64,000 nucleotides of DNA from Brevibacterium sp. GTDB lineage: Bacteria; Actinomycetota; Actinomycetes; Actinomycetales; Brevibacteriaceae. The stretch is from assembly GCF_031179145.1 (NCBI RefSeq), contig NZ_JAPSIB010000003.1:186001-250000 (forward strand). Direction: 5' to 3'. Under the pieces are notes generated by a model. It worked only from the letters and a program-made list of their open reading frames with translations. It did not search any database and was not told the DNA's origin. The translations under genes were made by a program, and so were the position numbers. This document shows positions 25,918 through 34,099 of the stretch, piece by piece. Every line of letters begins with the position of its first letter. The stretch's first letter is position 1.

Positions 25918-27170
25918 CAGTTCTCCCGAGTCTGCTTGCTGCGTTCGTTCTCGACACGTTCGGCGATCAGTTTCCGTTGTGCCTCGGAGAAGTTGAGGCG
26001 GATGGGTTCCGCGAATCTCAGGCCAAGTGATTCGGCATCGGTGATGGCCTCCTGCAGAGCCCCGACGAGATCGTCGAGACCACCGACATCCAAGGTGATG
26101 GGATCGGCTTGTCCCTGTCTCATCGATCCCCACCTTTGAACGGTGGCGAGCAGCGAGCAATGGCTGCGCAGGAAGCCGTCCTCGGCAGCGAGCTCATGCC
26201 CGGTCATCGCCAGTAGCGTCAGAACTGTCAGTGCTGCATCTTTGATCTCTCGATTCTCGAAGCTGATCGAGCGCAGGACGGCCAGGGAGATGCTGGCCTG
26301 CTGCAGTATCAGCTCACAGATGTAGCCCGTGGTCATGGGTTGGCCCGGAATCTGACCGAACCCGGCCTTGGAGGGTTCGACTCCGGTCTTTCCGACAACG
26401 AGTTCGCCGTTCTTGAAACCGACGCGGCTCTTCTCGGACGCACCACCAGTGGGATCGAGTTTGGTCGCTCCCGTGACATTCGGGACAGCGCCGTACCCGA
26501 TGATTTCCGAGGAGTAGGAACGTGGCAACTTGTGCCGTGCGGCAACTCCTGAGGAGAGCCAGAAGCCGAAGATCGCCGAATTCGGGAAGTATCGATAGAG
26601 CTGTTCTCCGGTGGCGGCACTCGTCGTAGTGATCAATTCCCTGATCTGCCCATTCTGCTGCCAGACCTGCTTGCCGCCGTCGGTTTCTGCGAATCGAGCC
26701 CAAGCATCAGCATGCCGATGTGCCGCAGTCCAAGAAGAGACCTCAGCTCGAAGCGCGCTGACGATCTCGGGGTCCCTTTCTGCTGACAGGACGTCGTCGG
26801 GGACGGTGATGCTGATCCCGGGGAGTCGGGCACCGAGGCGGTCCTGTGAATTCCAGAGTCCGGCTTCGTTGCGTCCACTTTGAGATCCGACACTGTCGAT
26901 GATCACCCGTGCAGCTGTGCAGGGTCGGCAGTTCTCGTCGCGCGCGATATCAACGAGCCACCCGTCGCGGTTCCGCGCGGGTACGAATGCATTCTCAGAC
27001 ACTGCATGCTGGGGAGTACGGTCGTTGTCACCTTGCTGCCGCGCATAGGTGGGCGGGGCGACCGCGACATTGCGACCGCCGAGAGGCTGGTACTCGGTCT
27101 CGACGACAATACCGGCGACGGCAGGATCGCGGACAAGTTCGAGGACAGATTGCTTGAGCTGTGATGGCAT
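25917..27170 (-). CDS. csb1: Csb1 (GSU0053 family, Cas7 backbone of type I-G)
   Basis: This 417-residue protein is the Cas7-type backbone subunit that coats crRNA. The family hallmark DSVGSQSGRNEAGLW (usually DSvqSQaNR.E) is present near residue 92. An early strand with the segment VAVAPPTYAR follows the pattern of an RRM-type RAMP, and a conserved ELILQQASISLAVLRSI segment lies later. It begins 31 nt after the cas6e stop and overlaps csb2 by one base, so all four cas genes form one operon. Confidence 0.88.
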   Translation of the reverse strand: MPSQLKQSVLELVRDPAVAGIVVETEYQPLGGRNVAVAPPTYARQQGDNDRTPQHAVSENAFVPARNRDGWLVDIARDENCRPCTAARVIIDSVGSQSGRNEAGLWNSQDRLGARLPGISITVPDDVLSAERDPEIVSALRAEVSSWTAAHRHADAWARFAETDGGKQVWQQNGQIRELITTTSAATGEQLYRYFPNSAIFGFWLSSGVAARHKLPRSYSSEIIGYGAVPNVTGATKLDPTGGASEKSRVGFKNGELVVGKTGVEPSKAGFGQIPGQPMTTGYICELILQQASISLAVLRSISFENREIKDAALTVLTLLAMTGHELAAEDGFLRSHCSLLATVQRWGSMRQGQADPITLDVGGLDDLVGALQEAITDAESLGLRFAEPIRLNFSEAQRKLIAERVENERSKQTREN

Positions 27171-27201
27171 GACTGTTTACCTTCCGAGGTCGTTGGTGAG
27201 T

Positions 27202-27834
27202 TCAGTCGGTCCGGACTCGGAGGAGGCCGAGACCGTAGTTTTTCGCCTTTCCGACTCCTTTGGTGATTGAGGCGGACAGTTGTTCGGCTTCGGCCACGAT
27301 GCATTGCGCCGTGATCTCGACTGCTGGGACCTTCTGGCGACGACCTCCGAGACGAGCGCTGACGAGGGGACCGAGCTTCAATGAACCGGGATCGGCGATG
27401 AGACCAATAGCAGAGAGTCGCTTGGCCGCCCACTCAGTGCGCTCCTCCTCGGGAACGATGATCATGCGGGAACGGTAGGCCTTCCCTTGTTTGAGCAGGG
27501 ACCGGAGTTCTTCCGGGGTGCGAGACGGCGGAGTCTTCTGACAATTGCGGAAGACGGAGATAGTGAGATGGTCTCCTTGGCGGGGCATTTCGATGGATCC
27601 GAAGGACTCAACCTCCCCGAGGAGGCCCGGAGAAGTCGGTGGTGCGGCCGACTGCACAGTGAGCCGCTGGGCCCGATCGTCGAGATACCAGAGGATCGAC
27701 ATGGCTGCACGAGGAGAGTCCGTTCCGTCCACTCGCGGGAACGCCGACATGATGTGGGTATGGGCTCGTTCCCTGTTCTCGCGAAGTGCATCGCGTACGT
27801 AGGGACTGACGGTGGTGTGGACCTGATGCAGCAT
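27202..27834 (-). CDS. cas6e: Cas6e-like crRNA endonuclease
   Basis: This 210-residue protein fits the Cas6e (CasE/Cse3) family of type I-E rather than Cas6 of type I-G. Near the N-terminus AHTHIMSAFPR corresponds to the catalytic-histidine region (H25 or H27). RAMP strands follow (LTVQSAAPP), and the C-terminus has the glycine-rich loop SITKGVGKAKNYGLGLLRV, the typical Cas6e end. It would cut the pre-crRNA at the base of the repeat hairpin, leaving an 8-nt 5' handle. It is the first gene of the operon, with AGAGG before its ATG. The normal I-E partners (Cse1, Cse2) are absent. Confidence 0.85.
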   Translation of the reverse strand: MLHQVHTTVSPYVRDALRENRERAHTHIMSAFPRVDGTDSPRAAMSILWYLDDRAQRLTVQSAAPPTSPGLLGEVESFGSIEMPRQGDHLTISVFRNCQKTPPSRTPEELRSLLKQGKAYRSRMIIVPEEERTEWAAKRLSAIGLIADPGSLKLGPLVSARLGGRRQKVPAVEITAQCIVAEAEQLSASITKGVGKAKNYGLGLLRVRTD

Positions 27835-27876
27835 AGATCAACCTCTTTGTTGATGGTAAATGCAGGAATGGTAGGT

Positions 27877-27905
27877 ATCCTAGATGTGACATAACTCACT
27901 GTCAA
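27877..27905 (-). promoter_or_regulatory. Sigma-70-type promoter of the cas operon
   Basis: On the minus strand a perfect -35 TTGACA (27900-27905) is separated by 17 nt from a -10 TAGGAT (27877-27882). This would start RNA about 35 nt before the cas6e ATG. No other good promoter is seen between the cas genes, which are tightly packed. Confidence 0.7.
27885..27900. promoter_or_regulatory. CRP/GlxR-type operator inside the cas promoter
   Basis: The 16 bases TGTGACATAACTCACT match the actinobacterial GlxR/CRP consensus TGTGA-NNTANN-TCACA at every specified position but the last. The site lies exactly in the spacer between -35 and -10, where binding would block RNA polymerase. Regulation by a cAMP receptor is an inference. 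Confidence 0.6.
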
Positions 27906-28001
27906 CATCCGTAGTTTGCGGGATGATCCTCTCTTCGTTGACGGTACGGAGGGATTCCTTTTTCGGCCTTGCGCATGCAGGGGTGGCAAGACTGAAGCAC
28001 C

Positions 28002-28128
28002 CAGTCCCGTCACGTTCCTCACGATTCTCGCGTCAGTGGTCGCGGCTATCGTCCTTATCAGAGCCGGGTTGCAGGTGTCCAAGCCGATCCTCGTCCAGGT
28101 GGCGACCGCGGTCCGCACGCGGGAGTGA
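28002..28128 (+). pseudogene. Remnant of an FtsX-like permease gene (C-terminal 41 codons)
   Basis: This stretch encodes PVTFLTILASVVA and on to the stop, matching the C-terminal end of the permease at 16038-17417 with several substitutions. No upstream part of such a gene is present: before 28002 the sequence is unrelated. It is the right-hand boundary copy of the ~144-bp repeat (28002-28145). The ~89 percent identity suggests it derives from a diverged homologue rather than a fresh duplication. Confidence 0.8.
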
Positions 28129-28245
28129 GGACTGCCACCTCGGCGCCTGTGGTGGACACCGAATCCGGGTGAAGGAAGGGGGCTCGAACCCGGTTACAGT
28201 TGAGAGGCACTGATTTCTGGTGCGCGGTACTGGAGAGGGAAGCAG

Positions 28246-29586
28246 TTGTTGAGCAACGATCAGGGTTACGACGGTCTGAGGACTCCTCCACAGGATATCG
28301 AGGCGGAGCAGAGCGTGCTCGGCGCGATGCTCCTGTCCAAGGACGCGATCGCCGACTGCGTCGAGTCGATGGCCGGCGATGACTTCTACAAACCCGCACA
28401 CGAGACAATTTATGAAGCCGTCCTCGACCTCTATTCGCGAGGCGAACCCGCGGACTCGGTGACGGTGGCGAACTACCTGACGAAGACCGGCGACCTTTCG
28501 CGCATCGGTGGTCCCGCCTATCTACACACCCTCATCTCCTCCGTGCCGACCGCCGCGAACGCCGGCTACTACGCCGCGATCGTCCGTGAGCAGGCTGTGC
28601 TCCGTCGCCTCGTCGAGGCCGGCACCCGGATCGTGCAGATGGGCTATGACGCGGAGGGCGACACGGACGATGTCGTCAACCTCGCCCAGGCCGAGATCTA
28701 TCAGGTCACCGAGCGGCACACGACCGAGGACTACGTGGTCCTGTCCGAGATCCTCGGCGAAGTGGCGCAGGAGATCGAGCGCAACGGCGACACCGACGGG
28801 CAGACATCCGGGGTGCCGACCGGGTTCGTCGAGTTCGACCAGCTGACCAACGGCCTCCACCCGGGCCAGATGATCGTCATCGCTGCCCGTCCCGGTGTCG
28901 GAAAGTCGACGCTGGCGCTGGACTTCGTCCGTTCCGCCGCGATCCACCACCACCAGGCCGCCGTGTTCTTCTCCCTGGAGATGGGAAAGAACGAACTCGT
29001 CATGAGGCTGCTGTCCGCAGAGTCGGAGATTCCCCTGCAGAACCTCCGCCGAGGTGAGCTCAGCCCCCATGACTGGACGACCCTGGCCGCGACGGAGGCC
29101 CGGATCAACGACGCGCCGCTGTTCGTCGACGATTCCCCGAACATGGCGCTGACCGAGATCCGCGCGAAGTGCCGCCGCCTCAAGCAACAACATGACCTGA
29201 AGATGGTGTGCGTCGACTACCTGCAGCTGATGAGCTCCGGTAAGCGCGTCGAATCGCGTCAGCAGGAGGTCTCCGAGTTCTCCCGTTCCCTCAAGCTGCT
29301 CGCCAAGGAGCTCGAGGTCCCGGTGATCGCTCTGTCGCAGCTCAACCGCGGCAGTGAGCAGCGTACGGATAAGCGCCCGATGATCTCGGATCTGCGTGAG
29401 TCCGGGTCGATCGAGCAGGACGCGGACATGGTGCTCCTGATCCACCGTGAGGACATGTACGACAAGGAGCACGAACGCGCCGGTGAGGCGGACATCATCG
29501 TCGCCAAGCACCGTGCGGGGCCGACCGGTGACATCCCGGTGGCGTTCCAGGGTGCGAAGTCCCGCTTCGTCAACATGCCGCAATAG
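28246..29586 (+). CDS. dnaB: Replicative DNA helicase DnaB
   Basis: This 446-residue hexameric helicase unwinds DNA at the replication fork. The N-terminal domain starts PPQDIEAEQSVLGAMLLSKDA. The C-terminal RecA-like domain has Walker A ARPGVGKST near residue 220, FSLEMGKNELVMRLL, and Walker B-like VCVDYLQLM, followed by SRSLKLLAKEL and SQLNRG. There is no intein. The start is TTG at 28246 (or 28249), with GAGAGGGAAG just upstream. It is a core chromosomal gene that marks the right side of the CRISPR island. Confidence 0.96.
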   Translation: MLSNDQGYDGLRTPPQDIEAEQSVLGAMLLSKDAIADCVESMAGDDFYKPAHETIYEAVLDLYSRGEPADSVTVANYLTKTGDLSRIGGPAYLHTLISSVPTAANAGYYAAIVREQAVLRRLVEAGTRIVQMGYDAEGDTDDVVNLAQAEIYQVTERHTTEDYVVLSEILGEVAQEIERNGDTDGQTSGVPTGFVEFDQLTNGLHPGQMIVIAARPGVGKSTLALDFVRSAAIHHHQAAVFFSLEMGKNELVMRLLSAESEIPLQNLRRGELSPHDWTTLAATEARINDAPLFVDDSPNMALTEIRAKCRRLKQQHDLKMVCVDYLQLMSSGKRVESRQQEVSEFSRSLKLLAKELEVPVIALSQLNRGSEQRTDKRPMISDLRESGSIEQDADMVLLIHREDMYDKEHERAGEADIIVAKHRAGPTGDIPVAFQGAKSRFVNMPQ

Positions 29587-29642
29587 GGGTTCCGTAGCAA
29601 GGGCCACGTGGCCGGGGCCGCGGCCTAGGATGCGCTGACTTG

Positions 29643-29657
29643 GGCCGCTTCGCGGCC
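29643..29657. terminator. GC-rich hairpin after dnaB
   Basis: GGCCGC-TTC-GCGGCC is a perfect 6-bp stem with a 3-nt loop, 57 nt after the dnaB stop. It is followed by related ggccgctga repeats and no T-run. It may act as an intrinsic or Rho-assisted terminator. Confidence 0.4.
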
Positions 29658-29719
29658 TGGTTCAGGCCGCTGACTCAGGCCGCTGAAGCCCCAATGGTCC
29701 TCTGCGTACGATTGCACCT

Positions 29720-30679
29720 ATGGACCCCAACCCGAATGACCTGCTGGTGCTGCTCGCCGTCTCCCGGTCGGCGAGGTACGCAGTTGCGGCACGCACTCTG
29801 GGCGTGAACCACACGACGATCTCCCGTCGAATCGCCTCCCTCGAGACGGCTCTCGGCGGTCGAGTCCTCTCGCGGACCGACAGCGGGTGGGAGCTGACCG
29901 AGTTGGGTGAACAGGCGGTGCGCGCAGCTGAGAAGGTGGAGAGTGCGGTGGGCAGCCTCGGCGAGTGGGGGCAGACTCCCGACCCGGTGACCGGGGTGGT
30001 CCGGATGACCGCGACCGATGGATTCAGCGCCTATGTCGCGTCTCCTGCTGTGGCAAAGCTGCGGCGCACACATCCGGGGCTCAGCGTGGAGATCGTGACC
30101 GTAACCCGTCAGGCCTTGCAGCAGCGATCCGGACTGGATATCGAGGTCGTCGTCGGCGAGCCTCGAGTCCACCGCGCCGAGGCCTTGTTTCTCGGTGAAT
30201 ACGAACTCGGTATGTACGCTTCTCAGGACTACCTGGCTGAGAACGGAATGCCGTCGACCGTCGACGACCTCATGGCACATCACCTCGTGTACTTCATCGA
30301 CTCCATGCTTCAGGTCGACGACCTCGATGCTCCGCGCCGGCTGTTCCCCGAGATCAAGGATGCCCTGACCTCGACCAATGTCTTCGTTCATGTCGAAGCC
30401 ACTCGATCCGGTGCGGGAATCGGGTTCCTCCCGACGTTTATGGCGGACCTCCACCCCGACCTGATTCGGCTCTTCCCCCGCGAGGTCGCCGAACGTCTCC
30501 CGTACTGGATGGTGCTGAGACCCGAGTCCCTGCGACGACCTGCGGTCGCGGCCGTCGTGCAGGCGCTGCGGGAACAGGTGGTTGCGCACCAAGAAGCGCT
30601 CCTCGGTCGAGGTCGTGCCGAACGCCCGAAGCCGGATGCCAAAAGTGAAAACTGCAAGGACTTATCGCTGTCGGAATGA
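29720..30679 (+). CDS. LysR family transcriptional regulator
   Basis: This 319-residue regulator has an N-terminal winged helix (NDLLVLLAVSRSARYAVAARTLGVNHTTISRRIASLE), shown by the TTISRRI recognition helix. The ligand-binding domain follows with VRMTATDGFSAYVASP and GAGIGFLPTF. The last ~12 codons and the stop lie inside a 120-bp sequence repeated at 31239, so the C-terminal tail may have been altered by that repeat. The target genes are unknown; no divergent partner is present. Confidence 0.88.
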   Translation: MDPNPNDLLVLLAVSRSARYAVAARTLGVNHTTISRRIASLETALGGRVLSRTDSGWELTELGEQAVRAAEKVESAVGSLGEWGQTPDPVTGVVRMTATDGFSAYVASPAVAKLRRTHPGLSVEIVTVTRQALQQRSGLDIEVVVGEPRVHRAEALFLGEYELGMYASQDYLAENGMPSTVDDLMAHHLVYFIDSMLQVDDLDAPRRLFPEIKDALTSTNVFVHVEATRSGAGIGFLPTFMADLHPDLIRLFPREVAERLPYWMVLRPESLRRPAVAAVVQALREQVVAHQEALLGRGRAERPKPDAKSENCKDLSLSE

Positions 30680-30761
30680 TCTGCACCTGCCGGACCGAGC
30701 GGTCGTCGGACTTCTTCCTGCGGAAACCACTTCTACCGCGCAGCCACGCCCACACCATCGC
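30642..30761 (+). repeat. 120-bp direct repeat, left copy
   Basis: Aligns with 31239-31358 without gaps, with five differences over 120 bases. It contains the LysR stop codon and ends in the motif cacaccatcgc that is reiterated at 31333-31502. Confidence 0.9.
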
Positions 30762-30810
30762 CGTTCGATCGTGGCCATGGGACTGGAGGCTTCGGGTGTC
30801 CCGTGCCTGC

Positions 30811-31041
30811 TCACAGTGGATGCTGCGGACCCGGGAAATCGCGATGGAGCAGGTCGGTGATGCGACTGAGGGCCTGCGCCGAGGTGAGGACGGACCAGCC
30901 GCGGGCGATCGTGTGGACGACAGCTGCCCGGTCCATCTGGTGGAGAGGCAGGCGTTCGCGTGCGGGATTGGAGACGCGTCCGAGTGCGAAGAGGATGCAG
31001 GCGTAGCTCACGCCGAGGAAGATCAGGGGCAGGGTCGACAT
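30811..31041 (-). CDS. Small uncertain ORF between the 120-bp repeats
   Basis: A 76-residue frame starts MSTLPLIFLGVSYACILFALG, which would be a membrane helix, and ends with a polar helical part. I do not recognise it. It has only a poor ribosome site. It lies in the 894-nt stretch from 30680 to 31573 that has no convincing gene, so it could be a gene fragment or chance. Confidence 0.2.
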   Translation of the reverse strand: MSTLPLIFLGVSYACILFALGRVSNPARERLPLHQMDRAAVVHTIARGWSVLTSAQALSRITDLLHRDFPGPQHPL

Positions 31042-31238
31042 GCTCTCATAGTCGAATGTCCCCAGTCCGAATACAAGCAAACGTTGCTCAACGATCGTGT
31101 GGACGAAATGTACACGGACAAGGCGCGCGAAACCGCGGACGAGGTGTCCCCGCCTGTCTCCGAGGATAGAGCAGGCGCCCGCCGCGACGGGCGCCCGAAG
31201 ACGATTGCCGGTAGCCCCACGCCAGAAGCCCGCCGCCC

Positions 31239-31358
31239 AAAGTGAGAACTGCAAGGACTTATCGCTGTCCGAATGATCTCTGCCTGCCGGACCGAGCGGT
31301 CGTCGGACTTCTTCCTGCGGAAACCACTTCTACCGCGCAGCCACGCCCACACCATCGC
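31239..31358 (+). repeat. 120-bp direct repeat, right copy
   Basis: Right-hand partner of 30642-30761 at an offset of 597 nt. It runs directly into the 36-bp tandem repeats. Confidence 0.9.
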
Positions 31359-31502
31359 GGTTCCGCAGCCGCGCAGCCACGCCCACACCATCGCGGTTCC
31401 GCAGCCGCGCAGCCACGCCCACACCATCGCGGGTTTCGTGGCCGCGCAGCCACACCCACACCATCGCGGTTTCACGGCCCGGCGACCACGTCACACCATC
31501 GC
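31333..31502 (+). repeat. 36-bp tandem repeats
   Basis: The unit ccgcgcagccacgcccacac plus catcgcggttccgcag recurs at 31333, 31369 and 31405. A fourth degenerate unit starts at 31442, and a fifth partial one ends near 31502. The first three units are nearly identical, so this is a recent minisatellite expansion. One degenerate single copy of the core is at the end of the left 120-bp repeat. Confidence 0.85.
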
Positions 31503-31573
31503 ACTCCGCGGACGGGCGCCAACGCTCGTCCACGACCATTGCAGTTTCGCCCCTGCAAGCTTAGGTTGGAGCC

Positions 31574-32218
31574 ATGTTGGACTACGCGCCTTTGCAGATC
31601 CGGGTGGTCACGCCCCGGCTTGAGCTGGTCGGAGCCACGGATGAGATGCTGGCGAAACTGGCGCCCCTGGTTTATGAGGGGAAGACCTTCGCGGAGCCTG
31701 CGCCCTACGACGATCCGATGCCGTTCTACGAATCCGACCCCGAGGCGCGAGTCCACGAATGGCTGCGCGGCCGCTGGCGCGGACGGAGCATACTTGATCC
31801 CACGCAGTTCCGGCTCAGCTTCGCCGTCGTCGTCGACGGAGAGGCGGTCGGGATGCAGGACCTCATCGCGGAGAAGTTCGACACCTGCGGCACGGTCCTG
31901 ACATTCTCATGGCTGTCGACCGACGTGCGGCGACGTGGGTTGGGCACGGAGATGCGCAGCGCCATCCTCCACCTCGCGTTCGCCGGCCTCGACGCGCGGG
32001 AGGCGAGTTCTGATGCCTTCGTGGATAATCTCGGTTCGAATCGCGTGTCCGAGCTGTTGGGCTACGAGAAGAACGGCGTCGAATGGGACACGCGGAGGGG
32101 CGAACCCGCACTGCTCCAGCGGTGGCGATTGACCCGGATGAATTGGGAAGGACACCGCAGAGGCGATATTCGTCTCCACGGTGTCCCGGCAGTGCGTCAG
32201 CTGATCGGCTGCGACTAG
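31574..32218 (+). CDS. GNAT family N-acetyltransferase
   Basis: This 214-residue protein has the GNAT fold with the acetyl-CoA-binding motif DVRRRGLGTEM (the R/Q-x-x-G-x-G/A type) near residue 118. A SWLSTDV strand precedes it, and a DAFVDNLGSNRVSELLGYE segment follows, typical of RimJ/RimL-like enzymes. The substrate is unknown. It starts 72 nt after the 36-bp repeats. Confidence 0.85.
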   Translation: MLDYAPLQIRVVTPRLELVGATDEMLAKLAPLVYEGKTFAEPAPYDDPMPFYESDPEARVHEWLRGRWRGRSILDPTQFRLSFAVVVDGEAVGMQDLIAEKFDTCGTVLTFSWLSTDVRRRGLGTEMRSAILHLAFAGLDAREASSDAFVDNLGSNRVSELLGYEKNGVEWDTRRGEPALLQRWRLTRMNWEGHRRGDIRLHGVPAVRQLIGCD

Positions 32219-32234
32219 GCTGATCGGGCTGCGA

Positions 32235-33353
32235 CTAGGCGCGCCGGAACTCAGCCATCATGGGGCAGTCGAACGGATCCCTGGCCGAAAGCCCGACGCG
32301 GTTGAGATAGTCGATGACGATCGCGTAGGAGCGCACCAGGCTCGTCTCGGTATAAGGAACGCCCTGTTCCTCGCACTTGGCGATGACGAACTCACGGGCC
32401 TTGGCCAGATGCGGTCGGGACATGCTCGGGAACAGATGGTGTTCGATCTGGTAGTTGAGGCCGCCCATCAGCCAGGTGGCCCACCAGCCGCCGCGGATGT
32501 TCCGCGATGTGCGGACCTGCTTGGAGAAGAAGTCGATCTTGGCATCACGGGCGATGACGGGCATGCCCTTGTGGTTGGGGGCGAACGAGGCTCCCATGTA
32601 GACGCCGAAGACTGCGAGCTGAACGCCGAGGAAGGCGAACGCCATTCCCAGCGGCAGGAACATGAACAGGGGCACGAGCAGGGCGATGAACCGGACGGTG
32701 ATGAGCGTCAGCTCGGTCCAGCGGTTCTTGACCTTGCCCCTCGACATCAAGTGCGCGAGGCTCTGGTAGTGCAGATTGAGGCCCTCAAGCGTGAGGAGCG
32801 GGAAGAACGCCCAGCCCTGGTACTTCGTGATGAGCTTCCAGATGCCACGGTCCTTGCCGGCGTCCTCCTCGAGGAAGACGATGGCACCGGTGGCGATGTC
32901 GGGATCCTTGTCCACTTTGTTCGGATTGGCGTGGTGGCGGGAGTGCTTGGAGTCCCACCACGAATAGCTCATCCCGACGATTCCGACGCCCAGGATGAGG
33001 GACAGACGGTCGTTGCCCTTCTTGGTGGCGAGGATCTGTCGATGGGCGGCCTCGTGGGAGAGGAAGGCGACCTGCGTGAAGATGATTCCGAGGCCGGCGG
33101 CGATGAGGAGCTGGAACCAGCTGTCTCCCAGGAGTACGAATCCGGCGACGCAGCCCGCGAAGGCGACGGTCAGAGCCAGGCCGACCGTGAGATAGAACCA
33201 GGGGGTGCGCTCCAGCAGGCCGAGGTTGCGAACCTTCTGCGACACCTCGGCGAAAGATTTGATCTGAGGGGGGAAGGAATCGACGCCGAGGTGTTTCTGT
33301 TTCCGGCGTGTCACAGGCCTGACAGGTTCAGCAATCGTCGGTGTGGTGGTCAT
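32235..33353 (-). CDS. Membrane fatty acid desaturase
   Basis: This 372-residue protein is a di-iron acyl desaturase acting in the membrane. The three histidine boxes are visible: HEAAHRQ near residue 96, HSRHHANP near 132 and QIEHHLFP near 310, with four hydrophobic helices between them. It resembles actinobacterial acyl-CoA or linoleoyl-type desaturases of the DesA3 kind, which need ferredoxin or a similar electron donor, not seen nearby. I prefer ATG 33353 because GGAGA lies 6-10 nt upstream; an in-frame ATG at 33368 lacks such a site. The cold-shock gene upstream hints at a role in membrane fluidity. Confidence 0.9.
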   Translation of the reverse strand: MTTTPTIAEPVRPVTRRKQKHLGVDSFPPQIKSFAEVSQKVRNLGLLERTPWFYLTVGLALTVAFAGCVAGFVLLGDSWFQLLIAAGLGIIFTQVAFLSHEAAHRQILATKKGNDRLSLILGVGIVGMSYSWWDSKHSRHHANPNKVDKDPDIATGAIVFLEEDAGKDRGIWKLITKYQGWAFFPLLTLEGLNLHYQSLAHLMSRGKVKNRWTELTLITVRFIALLVPLFMFLPLGMAFAFLGVQLAVFGVYMGASFAPNHKGMPVIARDAKIDFFSKQVRTSRNIRGGWWATWLMGGLNYQIEHHLFPSMSRPHLAKAREFVIAKCEEQGVPYTETSLVRSYAIVIDYLNRVGLSARDPFDCPMMAEFRRA

Positions 33354-33412
33354 GAACTTCTCCGGCATCGTTGGGCGAATCGTCCAATGTCGTGGGGTGG
33401 ACTCCCCGGTGC

Positions 33413-33450
33413 CAATGAGGCCCGGTACGCATTGGTACCGGGCCTCATTG
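33413..33450 (-). terminator. Perfect 16-bp hairpin after the cold-shock gene
   Basis: The arms caatgaggcccggtac and gtaccgggcctcattg are exact complements around a 6-nt loop. It lies 21 nt after the csp stop and upstream of the desaturase start, on the same strand. It probably ends the csp transcript. Confidence 0.75.
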
Positions 33451-33471
33451 AGCGATCGTCAGCTCCGAATA

Positions 33472-33675
33472 TCAGAGAGGACGCACGCTGGTGGCCTGCA
33501 GGCCCTTGGCGCCCATTTCGGTCGAGAATTCGACCTTCTGGCCTTCGGTCAGCTCACGATAGCCGGTGCTCTCGATTGCAGAGAAGTGGGTGAAGACGTC
33601 GGCAGAACCGTCGTCGGGCTGGATGAATCCGAAGCCTTTTTCAGAATTGAACCACTTCACGGTACCTGTGCTCAT
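33472..33675 (-). CDS. Cold-shock protein (CspA family)
   Basis: This 67-residue single cold-shock domain binds RNA or single-stranded DNA. RNP1 is KGFGFIQP and RNP2 is DVFTHF, both intact. The start [15 protein letters not shown] is diagnostic. Upstream lies a long AT-rich stretch that could be a structured 5' leader. It is a nucleic-acid chaperone, possibly cold- or growth-regulated. Confidence 0.96.
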   Translation of the reverse strand: MSTGTVKWFNSEKGFGFIQPDDGSADVFTHFSAIESTGYRELTEGQKVEFSTEMGAKGLQATSVRPL

Positions 33676-34099
33676 GCTTTTTCCTTTGTTTCGATCGACC
33701 GCACTCGCGGCCGATGTGATAATGCAGTTTATTCGGTTATCCCGGCGGGAGTGGAAATTCAGACAATTCTTCCGAAAGAATTCGGAGGAATAGCTCGCTG
33801 TGATTCCGAGCACCTGGAAGGTGCAGGAGAGAAGCTTGCAAACGAATGAATAGTCCCGATCGGGTTGCGCGGATGGTAGACACGCGCCTAGAGGCAGTGG
33901 CATGGCGTCAAGTGGATCTACCTACACTTACTTAGCCATATATCTTCCGCACCTGATCGTGCGGCAACAATTCAACAATAACAGACTTCGGGCCGAATGC
34001 ACACATTCACGTCCCGAACCTGCGATTCGCGGTGCTCCTTGGCAAATTGCCTTGCCACTCGGATTCGTTGCGGCAGCAAGACCGGTCTAGCCTGCATCC
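33676..34099. other. 424-nt gap with AT-rich csp leader region
   Basis: No convincing gene here. The part from 33676 to about 33850 is AT-rich and would be the 5' untranslated leader and promoter of csp on the minus strand. The part from 33900 to 34099 includes ttacttagccatatatct and would hold the promoter of the plus-strand acetyltransferase. Confidence 0.6.

Noticed and set aside
25918..26160. Longer csb2 start overlapping csb1
   Set aside because: The upstream residues are basic filler in an alternative frame of csb1; the family start is at 25917.
17442..28145. Island integrated by an integrase at a tRNA
   Set aside because: No integrase and no tRNA lie at either boundary; the repeats are in a permease gene.
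28033..28401. Minus-strand frame over the permease remnant and dnaB start
   Set aside because: It is a shadow of the remnant and of dnaB with no family match.
31023..31475. Repetitive minus-strand protein with MVWAWLRG units
   Set aside because: It is the translation of 36-bp tandem repeats; because 36 is divisible by three the frame stays open by chance.
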